Shown: positions 34,719-42,860, numbered from the stretch's first letter. The stretch: 64,000 bases of DNA from Solwaraspora sp. WMMA2065 (GCF_030345075.1 NZ_CP128361.1:6014001-6078000); one strand, 5' to 3'. Translations and numbers: made by a program. Notes: generated by a model not told the origin, from the sequence alone.

Positions 34719-35432
34719 ATGTCGGGGTGGACGGCGTTCGGGTGGTCCGTCGCGATCGCCGCCGGCGTCGGTCTGGTGGTGTTGGGGCTGATCTGGCTGT
34801 TTCTACGCGGCGAGCAGTCGCGCGACGCCCAGCTTGTCCAGCAGTTGCGGGCCGATCTGCTACCGGAGGCCGCCCGGACCGGATGGGTCGAGTCGGAGCC
34901 CGCGCCGGAGCTGACCCGGTGGGGCCTCGGCACGGTCGTGCCGGACGAGAAGCGCTGCTGCTCGCTCACCAGCCAGCAGGCGGGCCATCAGGCAGCCCTG
35001 ATCTGGTGCGTGCACGGCGACAACGACAGGACGTTGCGCTACACGGTGCTGCTGGTCGGCCTGGCCGTCCCGGTGCCGGCCATGGAGATCCGCCGCCGGT
35101 TCAAGATCTTCTCCTTGCTTCGGCCCGGGCCGACCGGTCAGGAGACCGACGAGGACGCTCGGGTCGATCAGACCTTCAAGATCGTGTCGCACGCCGATTC
35201 CGACGCCCTCCGTCGGCTGTCGACCGGCCCGGTGCGTCGCGCCCTGCATCGACTGCACGAGCTGGGCGGGCTGGACCATGAGCCGATCCGGCTGGACGGC
35301 CGGGCGATGCGCGTCGTCCTGTCCGGCTGGCCACGGCTACCGGCGATCAGCGAACGACTGAACGCCACCATCGAACTCGCCGCCGCGCTGTCGACGACGG
35401 GGACCGACGACCCGGCACCGGCAGGTGCCTGA
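34719..35432 (+). CDS. Membrane-anchored DUF3137-like protein
   Basis: A 237-residue protein with one N-terminal helix (FGWSVAIAAGVGLVVLGLIWLFL) and a cytoplasmic domain. The stretch RFKIFSLL, then QTFKIVSHADSDALRRLSTGPVRRAL, resembles the core of DUF3137 proteins. The ATG at 34719 is preceded by AAGAAGTG; ATG at 34695 is possible. The next gene follows after about 30 bp. Function is not known. Confidence 0.6.
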   Translation: MSGWTAFGWSVAIAAGVGLVVLGLIWLFLRGEQSRDAQLVQQLRADLLPEAARTGWVESEPAPELTRWGLGTVVPDEKRCCSLTSQQAGHQAALIWCVHGDNDRTLRYTVLLVGLAVPVPAMEIRRRFKIFSLLRPGPTGQETDEDARVDQTFKIVSHADSDALRRLSTGPVRRALHRLHELGGLDHEPIRLDGRAMRVVLSGWPRLPAISERLNATIELAAALSTTGTDDPAPAGA

Positions 35433-35465
35433 CCGGCGGACGATCGAGTCAACGGAGCGGTGCCC

Positions 35466-36299
35466 GTGGAGATCATCGTCCTGGCCGTCCTCGCGGCCAG
35501 CGTGGTGACGCTGATGGTGTCCTTCTATCTGGGTGGCCGGATACGGAGGCTGCGCAGGCTGGCGGAGCTCGTCTCCAGTACGCCGCGGCTGACCGCCGAG
35601 GACGCCGCGTCGGCGGTGGCGGCGGCGTCGTCGGCGGTGGCGGCGGCGGCGGAGCGGGTGGCCGTGGTCGGACGTACGGTCGCCGGGCCCGACGGGCCTG
35701 TGCAGGCACCGCTGTCGGGCATCGACTGTGTCTGGTACCGGGTGGTCGTCGCCCGGCAGGACACCATCGGTTCCAACGAGGGCGTCGGCTCGGTCGAGCT
35801 CTACACCACGTCGGGTGGGACCGGTCCGATCCCGGTGGTCGACGGGCCACAATCTCTGCCGCTGCACGTCGCGGCGGAGCTGGCCGGGCAGGCGTTGGTG
35901 CCGTGGGCCGGCGCGCTGTTCGAGACCAGCGTGACGGAGTACACCGAGCGGACCCGCTCCGACCCCGTACCGCCGTCTCCTCGGCTGGCCGAGCTGCAGC
36001 GGTCCGGCGCGATCAGTCCGGAGCAGTTGCGACCCAGGCGCGACACCCGGGGATTCATGGTCACCGAGGACGTCGTCCGGGCGGGTCGCCCTGTTCTCGC
36101 CATTGGTCGGCCCCGGCCGTACGGCGACACGGTGGTGCTCGAGCCGGTCCGGGGTGGCAGTGGCGCGACGACCGCGACCACCGAGCAGATCCGCGAGCAC
36201 GTGGCTCGGGCGATCGAGCTGCCCCGGCGACTCTGGCTGCCGCTGCTGCTCCTCGGGACGGTCCTGTTCGTCGTCGGCTGCTGCCTGGTGAGTGCCTAG
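35466..36299 (+). CDS. GIDE-domain membrane protein (bacterial MAPL/BAM-like)
   Basis: A 277-residue protein with an N-terminal helix (EIIVLAVLAASVVTLMVSFYL), a central domain beginning GPDGPVQAPLSGIDCVWYRVVV, which is the hallmark of GIDE/BAM domains shared with eukaryotic mitochondrial MAPL, and a C-terminal helix (LPLLLLGTVLFVVGCCLV). There is no RING finger, so it is not itself an E3 ligase. An Ala/Ser-rich coiled region (ASAVAAASSAVAAAAERV) follows the first helix. Start GTG 35466 is better spaced to GGAG than GTG 35460. Likely operon with the DUF3137-like gene. Confidence 0.72.
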   Translation: MEIIVLAVLAASVVTLMVSFYLGGRIRRLRRLAELVSSTPRLTAEDAASAVAAASSAVAAAAERVAVVGRTVAGPDGPVQAPLSGIDCVWYRVVVARQDTIGSNEGVGSVELYTTSGGTGPIPVVDGPQSLPLHVAAELAGQALVPWAGALFETSVTEYTERTRSDPVPPSPRLAELQRSGAISPEQLRPRRDTRGFMVTEDVVRAGRPVLAIGRPRPYGDTVVLEPVRGGSGATTATTEQIREHVARAIELPRRLWLPLLLLGTVLFVVGCCLVSA

Positions 36300-36347
36300 A
36301 CCGGCCAGACCAGTGCCGTCCTCAACTCCCTATACTTCCTTATATTG

Positions 36348-36376
36348 TTGTTGCGTAGGGAAGTTTGAGGTAGCTT
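36348..36376 (+). promoter_or_regulatory. Promoter of the mini-ORF/hydrolase transcript
   Basis: TTGTTG (36348-36353), a 17-bp spacer and TAGCTT (36371-36376) form a good -35/-10 pair in an AT-rich patch. The expected transcription start falls at about 36383, the A of the mini-ORF ATG, implying a leaderless message. An imperfect inverted repeat (CCTCAACTCCC at 36320, GGGAAGTTTGAGG at 36358) overlaps the spacer and may be an operator. Confidence 0.6.
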
Positions 36377-36382
36377 AGCGCC

Positions 36383-36430
36383 ATGGTTCTCCTGAAGGAT
36401 GTCGGTCTCAGTCAGCGAGGTCGGCGATGA
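36383..36430 (+). CDS. Putative 15-residue leaderless upstream ORF
   Basis: ATG at 36383 opens a 15-codon frame (MVLLKDVGLSQRGRR) whose TGA overlaps the ATG of the hydrolase gene (ATGA, 36427-36430). The predicted transcription start coincides with its ATG. The arrangement suggests that ribosomes translating this short frame re-initiate at the hydrolase. The encoded peptide has no recognised similarity. Confidence 0.45.
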   Translation: MVLLKDVGLSQRGRR

Positions 36431-37368
36431 CTTCGATCTACCGGTCCGAGGACGCGCGCCGCGCGGTCGAGCAGCGGTACCGGGCGTTTCTGCGGTGCTG
36501 GCCGGTGCCGGCGACGGAGTCGACGGTTCCCACCCGGCACGGCGACACGTTCGTGATCGTCTGCGGTCCCCGGGACGCCCCGCCGGTTGTCCTGCTGCAC
36601 GGCGGCAGCTTCAACTCGGCGGCGTGGACCGGCGACGTCGCGGTCTGGGCGCAGACCCACCGGGTGTACGCCGTCGACGTCATCGGCGAACCCGGGTTCA
36701 GCGCGCCGTCGCGGCCTCCGCTCACCTCCGGCAGCTACGCCGAGTGGCTCGACGACGTGCTGGCCGCGTTCGACATCGGCCGGGCGGCGTTCGTCGGCGC
36801 CTCGCTGGGCGGGTGGCTGGCGCTCGACTACGCACAGCGCCGACCGGAGCGGATCAGCCGGCTCGCGTTGCTCGTACCGGGCGGCATCGGCCGCCAGAAG
36901 AACGGCGCGGTCATCGGGTCGCTCTTCCTCCTGCCGTTCGGGGCGTGGGGCCGGCGCGCTGCCGTCCGACTCGTGCTCGGCCCGCCCCCGGCGGCGTCCG
37001 ACGTCACGGGGATGCCCGAATCGGCGGAGCTGGCAGACTTCCTGCTGCTCATCCAGCGGAGCTACCGGCGACGCCGCGACCGGCTGCCGATCTTCAGCGA
37101 CGACCGGCTGCGCCGCCTCGACGTGCCGGTGCTGGTCGTCGCCGGCGCCAGGGACCGGCTGCTGGACTCCCGGCAGACCGCCCGCCGGGTGCGACGACTG
37201 CTGCCGCAAGCGACCGTCGTCCTGCTGCCCGACACCGGGCACATCCCCATCGGGTACACCGGGTCCGTGCAACGGTTCCTGGCCGGTGAGGAGGCACGTG
37301 TCCCAGACGGCGGGCGGCGGCGCTCACCGCAGCAGCAGAGTCCCGCTGACCGCGACGATGACCAGTAG
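36427..37368 (+). CDS. Alpha/beta fold hydrolase
   Basis: A 313-residue hydrolase: VVLLHGGSFNS (oxyanion), the nucleophile elbow GASLGG with Ser126, Asp in VAGARDRLLDS and His in PDTGHIPIGY complete the triad. It belongs to the broad AB_hydrolase_1 group (esterase, lactonase or haloalkane dehalogenase-like); substrate unknown. The C-terminal 25 residues are hydrophilic (DGGRRRSPQQQ) and overlap the end of the convergent deiodinase-like gene by 45 bp. Confidence 0.87.
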   Translation: MTSIYRSEDARRAVEQRYRAFLRCWPVPATESTVPTRHGDTFVIVCGPRDAPPVVLLHGGSFNSAAWTGDVAVWAQTHRVYAVDVIGEPGFSAPSRPPLTSGSYAEWLDDVLAAFDIGRAAFVGASLGGWLALDYAQRRPERISRLALLVPGGIGRQKNGAVIGSLFLLPFGAWGRRAAVRLVLGPPPAASDVTGMPESAELADFLLLIQRSYRRRRDRLPIFSDDRLRRLDVPVLVVAGARDRLLDSRQTARRVRRLLPQATVVLLPDTGHIPIGYTGSVQRFLAGEEARVPDGGRRRSPQQQSPADRDDDQ

Positions 37369-38157
37369 CAGCCCCGCCGCGGCCGGGCCGCGGCGGTCGG
37401 CGGGGAGCCGGCGGAACAACCGCGACAGTCGACCGAGGACCGCCAACGGTGCCGCCGCGCGCCAGACGTCGCGTTCGACGCCGCGTCCGGCGAAGGCCAC
37501 CACGCCGGGCAGGTGCCCGACCGCCCGCAGTAACGGTCCCACCATCGCCCTGCTGGCACCCCGTACGGGCGGTTGGCCGGCGGATGCCCGGGTGAGTGCG
37601 GACCGCAGCCCGCGTTCGTCGTTGGCCCAGTGTGCCCGGTAGACGATGACGCCGGTGGGGCTGAGCAGGTAGGCCGAGTTGGGTTTCGGGGTCATGGCCC
37701 GGTGCAGGTCGCCGTCGATGTCGTCGACCGCGACCTCGAAGGCGAATCCGTGGTGGGTACGCAGTTCCTGGGCGTGTGCCCACTTCTGCTGCGTGGTCCG
37801 TGGCTGGGTGAACACCTCGCCGGGATGTGCTTCGCGGGTGTTGACCAGCACGAACCGTACCCGTCCGGCGAATTCGGCGTGCAGGGTGCGCAGGATCGGG
37901 CCGGCGCTTTCGGTGACCGGGCAGGTGCGTGATCCGAAGATCATCAGTACTGGCAGCGGCCCCAGGTCGGCACTGCGGAACCGCCCGCCGTCCAGGGTGG
38001 GTAGATCGAAGGTCGGCACCCGGTCGCCGGCACCGGGCGCGTCGGCGCGGAAGAACATGTCGTCGACGAGCAACGCGGTGGTGAAGCGTTCGAACCGGTA
38101 CGTGGACCCCGGCGTGCCTGTGCGTCGGGTACGGGTCGCTGTCGCTGGCCGGTCCAT
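37324..38157 (-). CDS. Deiodinase-like thioredoxin-fold protein, membrane anchored
   Basis: A 277-residue protein. Residues 45-200 resemble the T4 deiodinase/thioredoxin-like family: PTFDLPTLDGGRFRSADLG, then VLMIFGSRTCPVTESA with a Cys where animal enzymes have selenocysteine, RFVLVNTREAHPGE, FAFEVAVDDIDGDLHRAM and NSAYLLSPTG. A C-terminal helix (GPAAAGLLLVIVAVSGTLLL) may tether it to the membrane. The ATG at 38157 has GAGGAG nine bases upstream. A TetR-type palindrome lies 39 bp upstream of the start, matching two at the adjacent tetR promoter. Confidence 0.8.
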   Translation of the reverse strand: MDRPATATRTRRTGTPGSTYRFERFTTALLVDDMFFRADAPGAGDRVPTFDLPTLDGGRFRSADLGPLPVLMIFGSRTCPVTESAGPILRTLHAEFAGRVRFVLVNTREAHPGEVFTQPRTTQQKWAHAQELRTHHGFAFEVAVDDIDGDLHRAMTPKPNSAYLLSPTGVIVYRAHWANDERGLRSALTRASAGQPPVRGASRAMVGPLLRAVGHLPGVVAFAGRGVERDVWRAAAPLAVLGRLSRLFRRLPADRRGPAAAGLLLVIVAVSGTLLLR

Positions 38158-38195
38158 GGCTGGTTCTCCTCGTGTCGTCGTGGCCGGCCGCGCGG

Positions 38196-38211
38196 TTGAC
38201 TGATCGGTCAA
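38196..38211 (-). promoter_or_regulatory. TetR-type operator upstream of the deiodinase-like gene
   Basis: TTGACTGATCGGTCAA, a near-perfect palindrome (extended by G and C at its ends), fits the same TTGAC-N6-GTCAA consensus as the two sites at 38866 and 38896. It lies between the tetR terminator and the start of the deiodinase-like gene. Confidence 0.7.
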
Positions 38212-38229
38212 CTGCGCGGGGTACGCGAA

Positions 38230-38255
38230 ACCGCACGTCGTCGTCGACGTGCGGT
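38230..38255 (-). terminator. Terminator of the tetR gene
   Basis: CCGCACGTCG (38231-38240) and CGACGTGCGG (38245-38254) form a perfect stem with a 4-nt loop, beginning right at the tetR stop codon (38255-38257). It separates tetR from the deiodinase-like gene, which then needs its own promoter. Confidence 0.75.
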
Positions 38256-38848
38256 CAGTCGGTCTGGTCGATGAGGGTCCGGACGGCGGTGCGGGCGGTG
38301 GCCACGAGGGTCGGATCGTCGTAGACCTTCGCCAGCAGCGCCAATCCCTGCAGGTAGGCCAGGACGCGCAGCGCCGCCGCCGCCGGGTCGGTGGTCCGGG
38401 CCAGTTGACCGCGGGTCTGAGCCTCCCGGATGGCGTCGGCGAAGTAGCGGGCCCAGGCTCGCAGGACGTCCTGTGCGCGGTCGCGGCCCGGCCCCGGCTG
38501 GGTGGACAACTCGGCGGTCAGGTCGCCCAGCGGGCAGCCGGGCGTCGCGCCCATCTTCTCGCGCATCAACCCGAGCATTCGGGCGAACCCATCGATGGAG
38601 CGGTCGATGCGGGCGAGTGGTTCGACCTTGGCCTGGAACGCCTCGTCCAGCACGGCCCGCACCATCGACCAGTTGAGGTCGAGCACCGCCAGGCCGAGCG
38701 CCTCCTTCGATGGGAAGAAGTGGTAGAGGCTGCCCCGGTGGACGCCGGCCCCCGCGCAGATGTCCTCGATGCTCACCTCGGCCAGCGAGGTGCCGTGCAC
38801 GAGGTCTCGTGCCGTGCGCAGCAGGCGCTCCCGGGTGTCTCGTGCCAT
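38255..38848 (-). CDS. TetR family transcriptional regulator
   Basis: A 197-residue regulator. The HTH covers residues 3-50 (RDTRERLLRTARDLVHG, VSIEDICAGAGVHRGSLYHFFPSKEALG). The ligand domain contains CPLGDLTAEL, as in the TetR_C_16-type regulators of redox and electrophile stress genes. The ATG at 38848 lies just downstream of two operator-like palindromes, so it is probably autoregulated and also controls the deiodinase-like and TIGR03086 genes. Confidence 0.9.
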   Translation of the reverse strand: MARDTRERLLRTARDLVHGTSLAEVSIEDICAGAGVHRGSLYHFFPSKEALGLAVLDLNWSMVRAVLDEAFQAKVEPLARIDRSIDGFARMLGLMREKMGATPGCPLGDLTAELSTQPGPGRDRAQDVLRAWARYFADAIREAQTRGQLARTTDPAAAALRVLAYLQGLALLAKVYDDPTLVATARTAVRTLIDQTD

Positions 38849-38865
38849 CAGATGAACCCGCCTTC

Positions 38866-38911
38866 TTGACCGTCTGGTCAACAGACTAGGTAAACTTGAC
38901 TGTACGGTCAA
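38866..38911. promoter_or_regulatory. Divergent promoters with two TetR-type operators
   Basis: TTGACCGTCTGGTCAA (38866-38881) and TTGACTGTACGGTCAA (38896-38911) start 30 bp apart. Reading toward tetR (minus), TTGACC (38911-38906), a 17-bp spacer and TAGTCT form a good promoter. Reading plus, TTGACC (38866) and TAAACT (38891) give a looser one with a 19-bp spacer. Both -35 elements lie inside the palindromes, as expected for repression. Confidence 0.75.
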
Positions 38912-38959
38912 GAAAGCGGGTGTGGAGCCCGGTCCAGATCAGCGGTACGGAGGTGCGAC

Positions 38960-39559
38960 ATCGCCACCGATTTCGTCAGGTTCTATGAGCAGGCCAGCCG
39001 GCACTTCTGCGACCTCGTCGCACGGATCGGCACCGATCAGTGGAGCGCCCCGACGCCGTGCTCCGAGTGGGACGTACGCGCGCTGGTCGATCACGTGGTG
39101 CGTGGCAACCTCGCGGTGGTCCCGGTGCTCGACGGTATTCACCTGGCCGAACTCGGCAGGCTCGACATCGCCCGACCGGAATTCGACGTGCTGGGCGACG
39201 ATCCGCTCACGGCGGTACGCCACTCGGTCGACGTCGCCGTCGAGGCGTTCTCCCGCCCCGGGGTGCTCGACGCCGTCGTCCACCATCCGGCCGGCGACAT
39301 GCGGGGCCGGCGGCTGGCCGGACTGTGCTTCAACGACAACCTGGTGCACAGCTGGGACCTGGCCCAGGCGATCGGCGTCGACACGGCCCTCGACCCGGTG
39401 CTGGTCGAAGCGGCCCACGCGTATCTCGCGCCGGTGGCGGGCTCCCTGCCGGCGAGATACTTCGCGGCGGCACCGGACGTCGGGCCCACCACGGACCGCC
39501 AGACCGAGTTGCTCGCCCTGCTGGGCCGCGACGCGCCGGCGTGGGACCGGGCGCGTTGA
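38960..39559 (+). CDS. TIGR03086/DinB-like mycothiol maleylpyruvate isomerase-fold protein (possible ATC start)
   Basis: About 199 residues. The N-terminal four-helix DinB-like domain reads DQWSAPTPCSEWDVRALVDHVV, here split as DQWSAPTPCSEWD and VRALVDHVV. The later NDNLVHSWDLAQAIG carries the metal-ligand His typical of TIGR03086 proteins. The frame is open from 38900 but has no ATG, GTG or TTG before 39095, which would remove the first 45 conserved residues. GGAGGT at 38949-38954 is ideally placed for an ATC at 38960. It lies in the TetR regulon. Metal-dependent transferase or isomerase activity is inferred from family. Confidence 0.65.
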   Translation: MATDFVRFYEQASRHFCDLVARIGTDQWSAPTPCSEWDVRALVDHVVRGNLAVVPVLDGIHLAELGRLDIARPEFDVLGDDPLTAVRHSVDVAVEAFSRPGVLDAVVHHPAGDMRGRRLAGLCFNDNLVHSWDLAQAIGVDTALDPVLVEAAHAYLAPVAGSLPARYFAAAPDVGPTTDRQTELLALLGRDAPAWDRAR

Positions 39560-39560
39560 C

Positions 39561-39619
39561 CTCCCCTCCACCCTAAAGGGCCTCCCTCCGCCCTAAGGGC
39601 CTCCCTCCGCCCTGAAGGG
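39561..39619 (+). repeat. Three-copy ~20-bp tandem repeat with CCCTWAAGGG cores
   Basis: Units at 39561-39580, 39581-39599 and 39600-39619 share CCTCCCTCC(A/G)CCCT(A/G)AAGGG, each with an internal palindrome. The array starts two bases after the TIGR03086 stop and may act as a weak terminator. Confidence 0.65.
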
Positions 39620-39690
39620 ACGGAGTTTCCCTACCCGCGCCAGTCCTGTCGGGTGTCGTATCCCTGAGCTGAGCAGCACAGTCGCAGCTA

Positions 39691-39719
39691 TTGAGAATGA
39701 TTTTCGTTAGCTATAGGCT
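39691..39719 (+). promoter_or_regulatory. Zur/Fur-like box overlapping a promoter
   Basis: TTGAGAATGATTTTCGTTA (39691-39709) closely matches the actinobacterial Zur-type palindrome TGAAAATNATTTTCA. Its first hexamer TTGAGA can act as -35, with TAGGCT (39714-39719) as -10 after a 17-bp spacer, so metal-loaded repressor would block transcription of the surface protein gene that starts at 39742. Confidence 0.72.
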
Positions 39720-39741
39720 GCGCGCGGAGAAGGGAACGATC

Positions 39742-42704
39742 ATGAACCTGAGACGCTCGCTCATACACCGCCCGGCGGTACGACTGGCCGCCGGGGCCGT
39801 CGCGATCGCCGTCGCCGCATCGGCCGGCGCGCTGCTGCTGCCCACCACGCAGGCCGCCGCCGCACCCGGCCCGGCACCCGCGCCGCAGCAGTACCGCGTA
39901 CTGCAGGACATCCACACCGACGCGATATCAACCTTCCTGGACGACGGCGTTCTCGCCCTCGGCACCAAGGCGGACGTCGCCGAAGGCACCGGCACCCGGT
40001 TCGCCGCCGACGACATCTGGTTCCACATCGACGACGACGCGGCCAGCCCCGTCCCCGCCGGTTACGAGTTCATCGCCGCCGCCGGCGAGCAGGCCTGGAT
40101 CGCGCCGGAATCAAACCCGGGCGGCACGCAGCTCTGGCCCGGCTTCTCGACCGAGTCGGTGCCGGCCGGCGCGGTCGCCGGCGATCAGACGACCTTCACA
40201 CTGAGCGAGTTCGACGGGCCCGGCGACATCGAGCTCTTCCGCACCGGGTCGTTCGGCACCCCGACCCGCCTGTGGTCCTCCGACGAGGATCACAAGACCT
40301 TCAGCGTCGGCCGGACCCACATGCACGCCAACTGGGCGTTCACCGCCGCCGGCACCTACCGGCTCACCGTGACCGCCACGGCCACCGCCGGCGCCACCCC
40401 GATGGCCGCCACCGCCACCTACACCTTCGTGGTCGGTGACCTGCCGGAGGTCGTGGCCACCTCCACCGCACTGACGGCGTCGACGACCGCGCTGACCGTC
40501 GGCGAGCCGGTCACCCTCACCGGGACGGTGACGCCTGCGGAGACCGACGGGTACGTGGAGTTCCGCGACGGTGCCACCGTGCTCGGCCACGCGCCGGTCG
40601 ACGGCGGATCGGCCGAGTTCGTCGTACCGGATCTGGCGGTCGGGACACACCCGCTCACCGCGTCCTTCGTACCGGCGGTCGGCAACCTCGCCGGGGGTTC
40701 CACCTCGGCGTCGGTGGCGGTCACCGTCACCGACGACTCCGGCGTCGAGTTCGGCATCGCCGGCATCGCCGATGCGTACCAGCCCGGTGACCTGCTCCAG
40801 GCCCGAGTGGTCGGTGCCACCCTCGCCGAAGGCCAGAGCTTCCAGTGGGCGATCCGGCCGGTCGGCGCGACGAACAGCGGGTACGCGTTCTCCGGCACCG
40901 GTGGGCAGGCTGCGCAGGGCATCGTCGAGCAGCGCGTCGACGTCGCCTACGACGGATACGAGATGCGGGTACGGCTACGCGCCGGCAGCACGACGCTGTC
41001 GACGACCGGTTGGGTGCCGATCCGGGTCGAGTCGTCGGCGGAGCCACTGTCCTTCGGCTTCGTCGCGACCGGCCCGCTGTACCTCGGCGACGACGTCCTG
41101 CTCCGGTGAGCGGCCGGGAACTCGCCGCTGGCGAGAGCCTGCGGTTCGTCGAGCGGTTCGGCTCCCCGTGGTCGCCGCGCGCCGGAGTGAGCCAGGTCGA
41201 CGCCACCACGTACCAGGTCCAGCCGACCTACGCCAACACCAGTGGCGAGTGGGCGTTGCAGGTGATCCGCGACGACCTCGTCGTCGCCCAGTCCGCGCCG
41301 GTGCCGGTCGACATCCGCGCCCGGGAGGTGCTGGTCGAAGGCATCCAGGGGGTCTACCGGGTGGGTCAGACGCTGCGGGCCACCGGCACGGTCTACCCGG
41401 CCAAGGAGGGCCTGCTCTACCGCTGGGTCCTGCTGGACCTCACCACGTACCAGGGCACGACCCTGCAGGAGGGGGCCGACGCCGCGGCACTGTCCATCGA
41501 GCTGCCGGTCACCCTCGACCTCGACAATCACCAGCTGACCCTCGCCGCGGTCTGGGACTACGGCTCGACCGAGGTGTACGCCGGGCAGAAGGGCACGAAG
41601 ATCGTCGTGTCCGACGCGGACCCGTCGACGCAGCTGTTCTTCTTCAACGGACTCAGCGGCCACTACCACCAGGGCAGCCCGATCAACCTTCAGTTGCTCG
41701 CCGACCCGCCGCTGGCCGACGGTGACACGGTCGACTGGCAGTGGCGGTGGCCCGGCAGCGACGAGTGGACGACCCTGCCCGGCGCGTCCGGTCTGGCACA
41801 CTCCGTCGTCGCCGAGCAGGCGCTCGACGGGGTCGAGGTCCGGGCCACCCTGACCTTCGGTGTCGAGGGCACCGAGCCGATGGTCGCCGAGCCGGTGACG
41901 ATCCACGTCGACGACCACGGCGCGGCGCCGCGCCAGCAGGTGACCGTCACCGGCGAGACTTCGCTGGCCGTCGGCGACGTCGCGACCTTCACCGCCGACG
42001 TGTCCGCCGACACTGTGCTGACCGGCTACCAGTGGTTCGAGAAGGCGCCGGACGCGGCCGAGGCCACCCCGATCGCGGGGGCGACCGGTCGCGAGTACTC
42101 GTTCACCGTCACCGCCGGGCACCACAGTCGCGAGCTCGGCGTCGCGGTGGTGACACCCACCGGGCAGACCGCGTACGGGCCGTCGAAACCGGTCACCCTC
42201 GCCGTGGACGATCACGGCGGCGGGGTCGGCGCGACCAGTCAGGAGATCATCGCCGCGGTGCCGGACGGCACCCTGGTGATCAGCGTCGACGCCGACGACC
42301 AGGTGCTGATGAGCGACTTCGCGCTCAGCGCCGAGGCCGACCGCTGGGTGTCGACCGGTGAACTGCGGCCGGTACGGGTCACCGACGCTCGGGCATCGGC
42401 ACCGGGCTGGACCGCGTCCGGCCAGGTCAGCGACTTCGTCGCCGGTACGCAGACGCTGTCCGGTCGGTTCCTCGGCTGGACTCCGCGCGTGGTGTCGCAG
42501 CCCGGCGCGGGTGCCGTGACGGCGGGGGCGAGCATCGCTCCGGCCTTCGACGCCGGCCGGGGCCTGCTGGACAGCAGCCCGCTCGCGATCGGTGCCGCCG
42601 GTGCCCGGGGCACCAGTGAGCTCGGCGCCGGCCTGCGTATCGAGGCACCGACCGACGTCGCCGCCGGCACCTACGTCGCCACGATCACCTTCACCGCGAT
42701 CTGA
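39742..42704 (+). pseudogene. Choice-of-anchor M-type surface protein, frameshifted
   Basis: A secreted protein of about 986 residues interrupted by a single-base loss. It has a signal peptide (1-40) and an anchor-M/TIGR03769-like domain (QDIHTDAISTFLDDGVLALG, ADDIWFHIDDD, THMHANWAFTAAGTYRL), then an Ig-like repeat (GEPVTLTGTVTPAETDG). A TGA follows at 41107-41109. The next frame continues directly with VSGRELAAGESLRF and further beta domains to 42704; one extra G at about 41105 would restore a single frame. His-rich motifs and the Zur-like box suggest a zinc-related role. No LPXTG was seen. The defect may be a sequencing error. Confidence 0.75.
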
Positions 42705-42722
42705 CGGGCTGTCACCAGCCAT

Positions 42723-42776
42723 GAGGTGAGGCTGATCCACGTCACGCAACGATGTGACGTGGATCGGCCTCACCTC
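42723..42776 (+). terminator. Long hairpin after the surface protein gene
   Basis: Arms 42723-42745 and 42754-42776 (23 nt each, one mismatch) with an 8-nt loop, 19 bp past the stop. The outer parts, GTGAGGCTGA and GCCTCAC, followed by CGACGCG, recur in the hairpin at 45794-45850. Confidence 0.8.
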
Positions 42777-42823
42777 GACGCGTTTCACGGCCACCGCTTT
42801 CCCGGTTTTCGCGGAGGCGGGAC

Positions 42824-42853
42824 TTGATATGCAAGTGCAGGCTTGCCTATTGT
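42824..42853 (+). promoter_or_regulatory. Promoter/operator of the arsR-VOC operon
   Basis: TTGATA (42824-42829), an 18-bp spacer and TATTGT (42848-42853). The spacer holds an inverted repeat TGCAAG-TGCAGG-CTTGCC suited to an ArsR dimer. The predicted transcription start falls at about 42860-42861, the GTG start of arsR, so the message is probably leaderless. Confidence 0.65.
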
Positions 42854-42860
42854 GGGGCGG

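Noticed and set aside
35466-36299. E3 ubiquitin ligase
   Set aside because: The GIDE domain matches MAPL-type proteins but no RING finger is present.
38922-39596. 224-codon plus-strand frame starting GTG at 38922
   Set aside because: It is a Ser/Arg/Pro-rich frame; the overlapping frame carries the TIGR03086 motifs.
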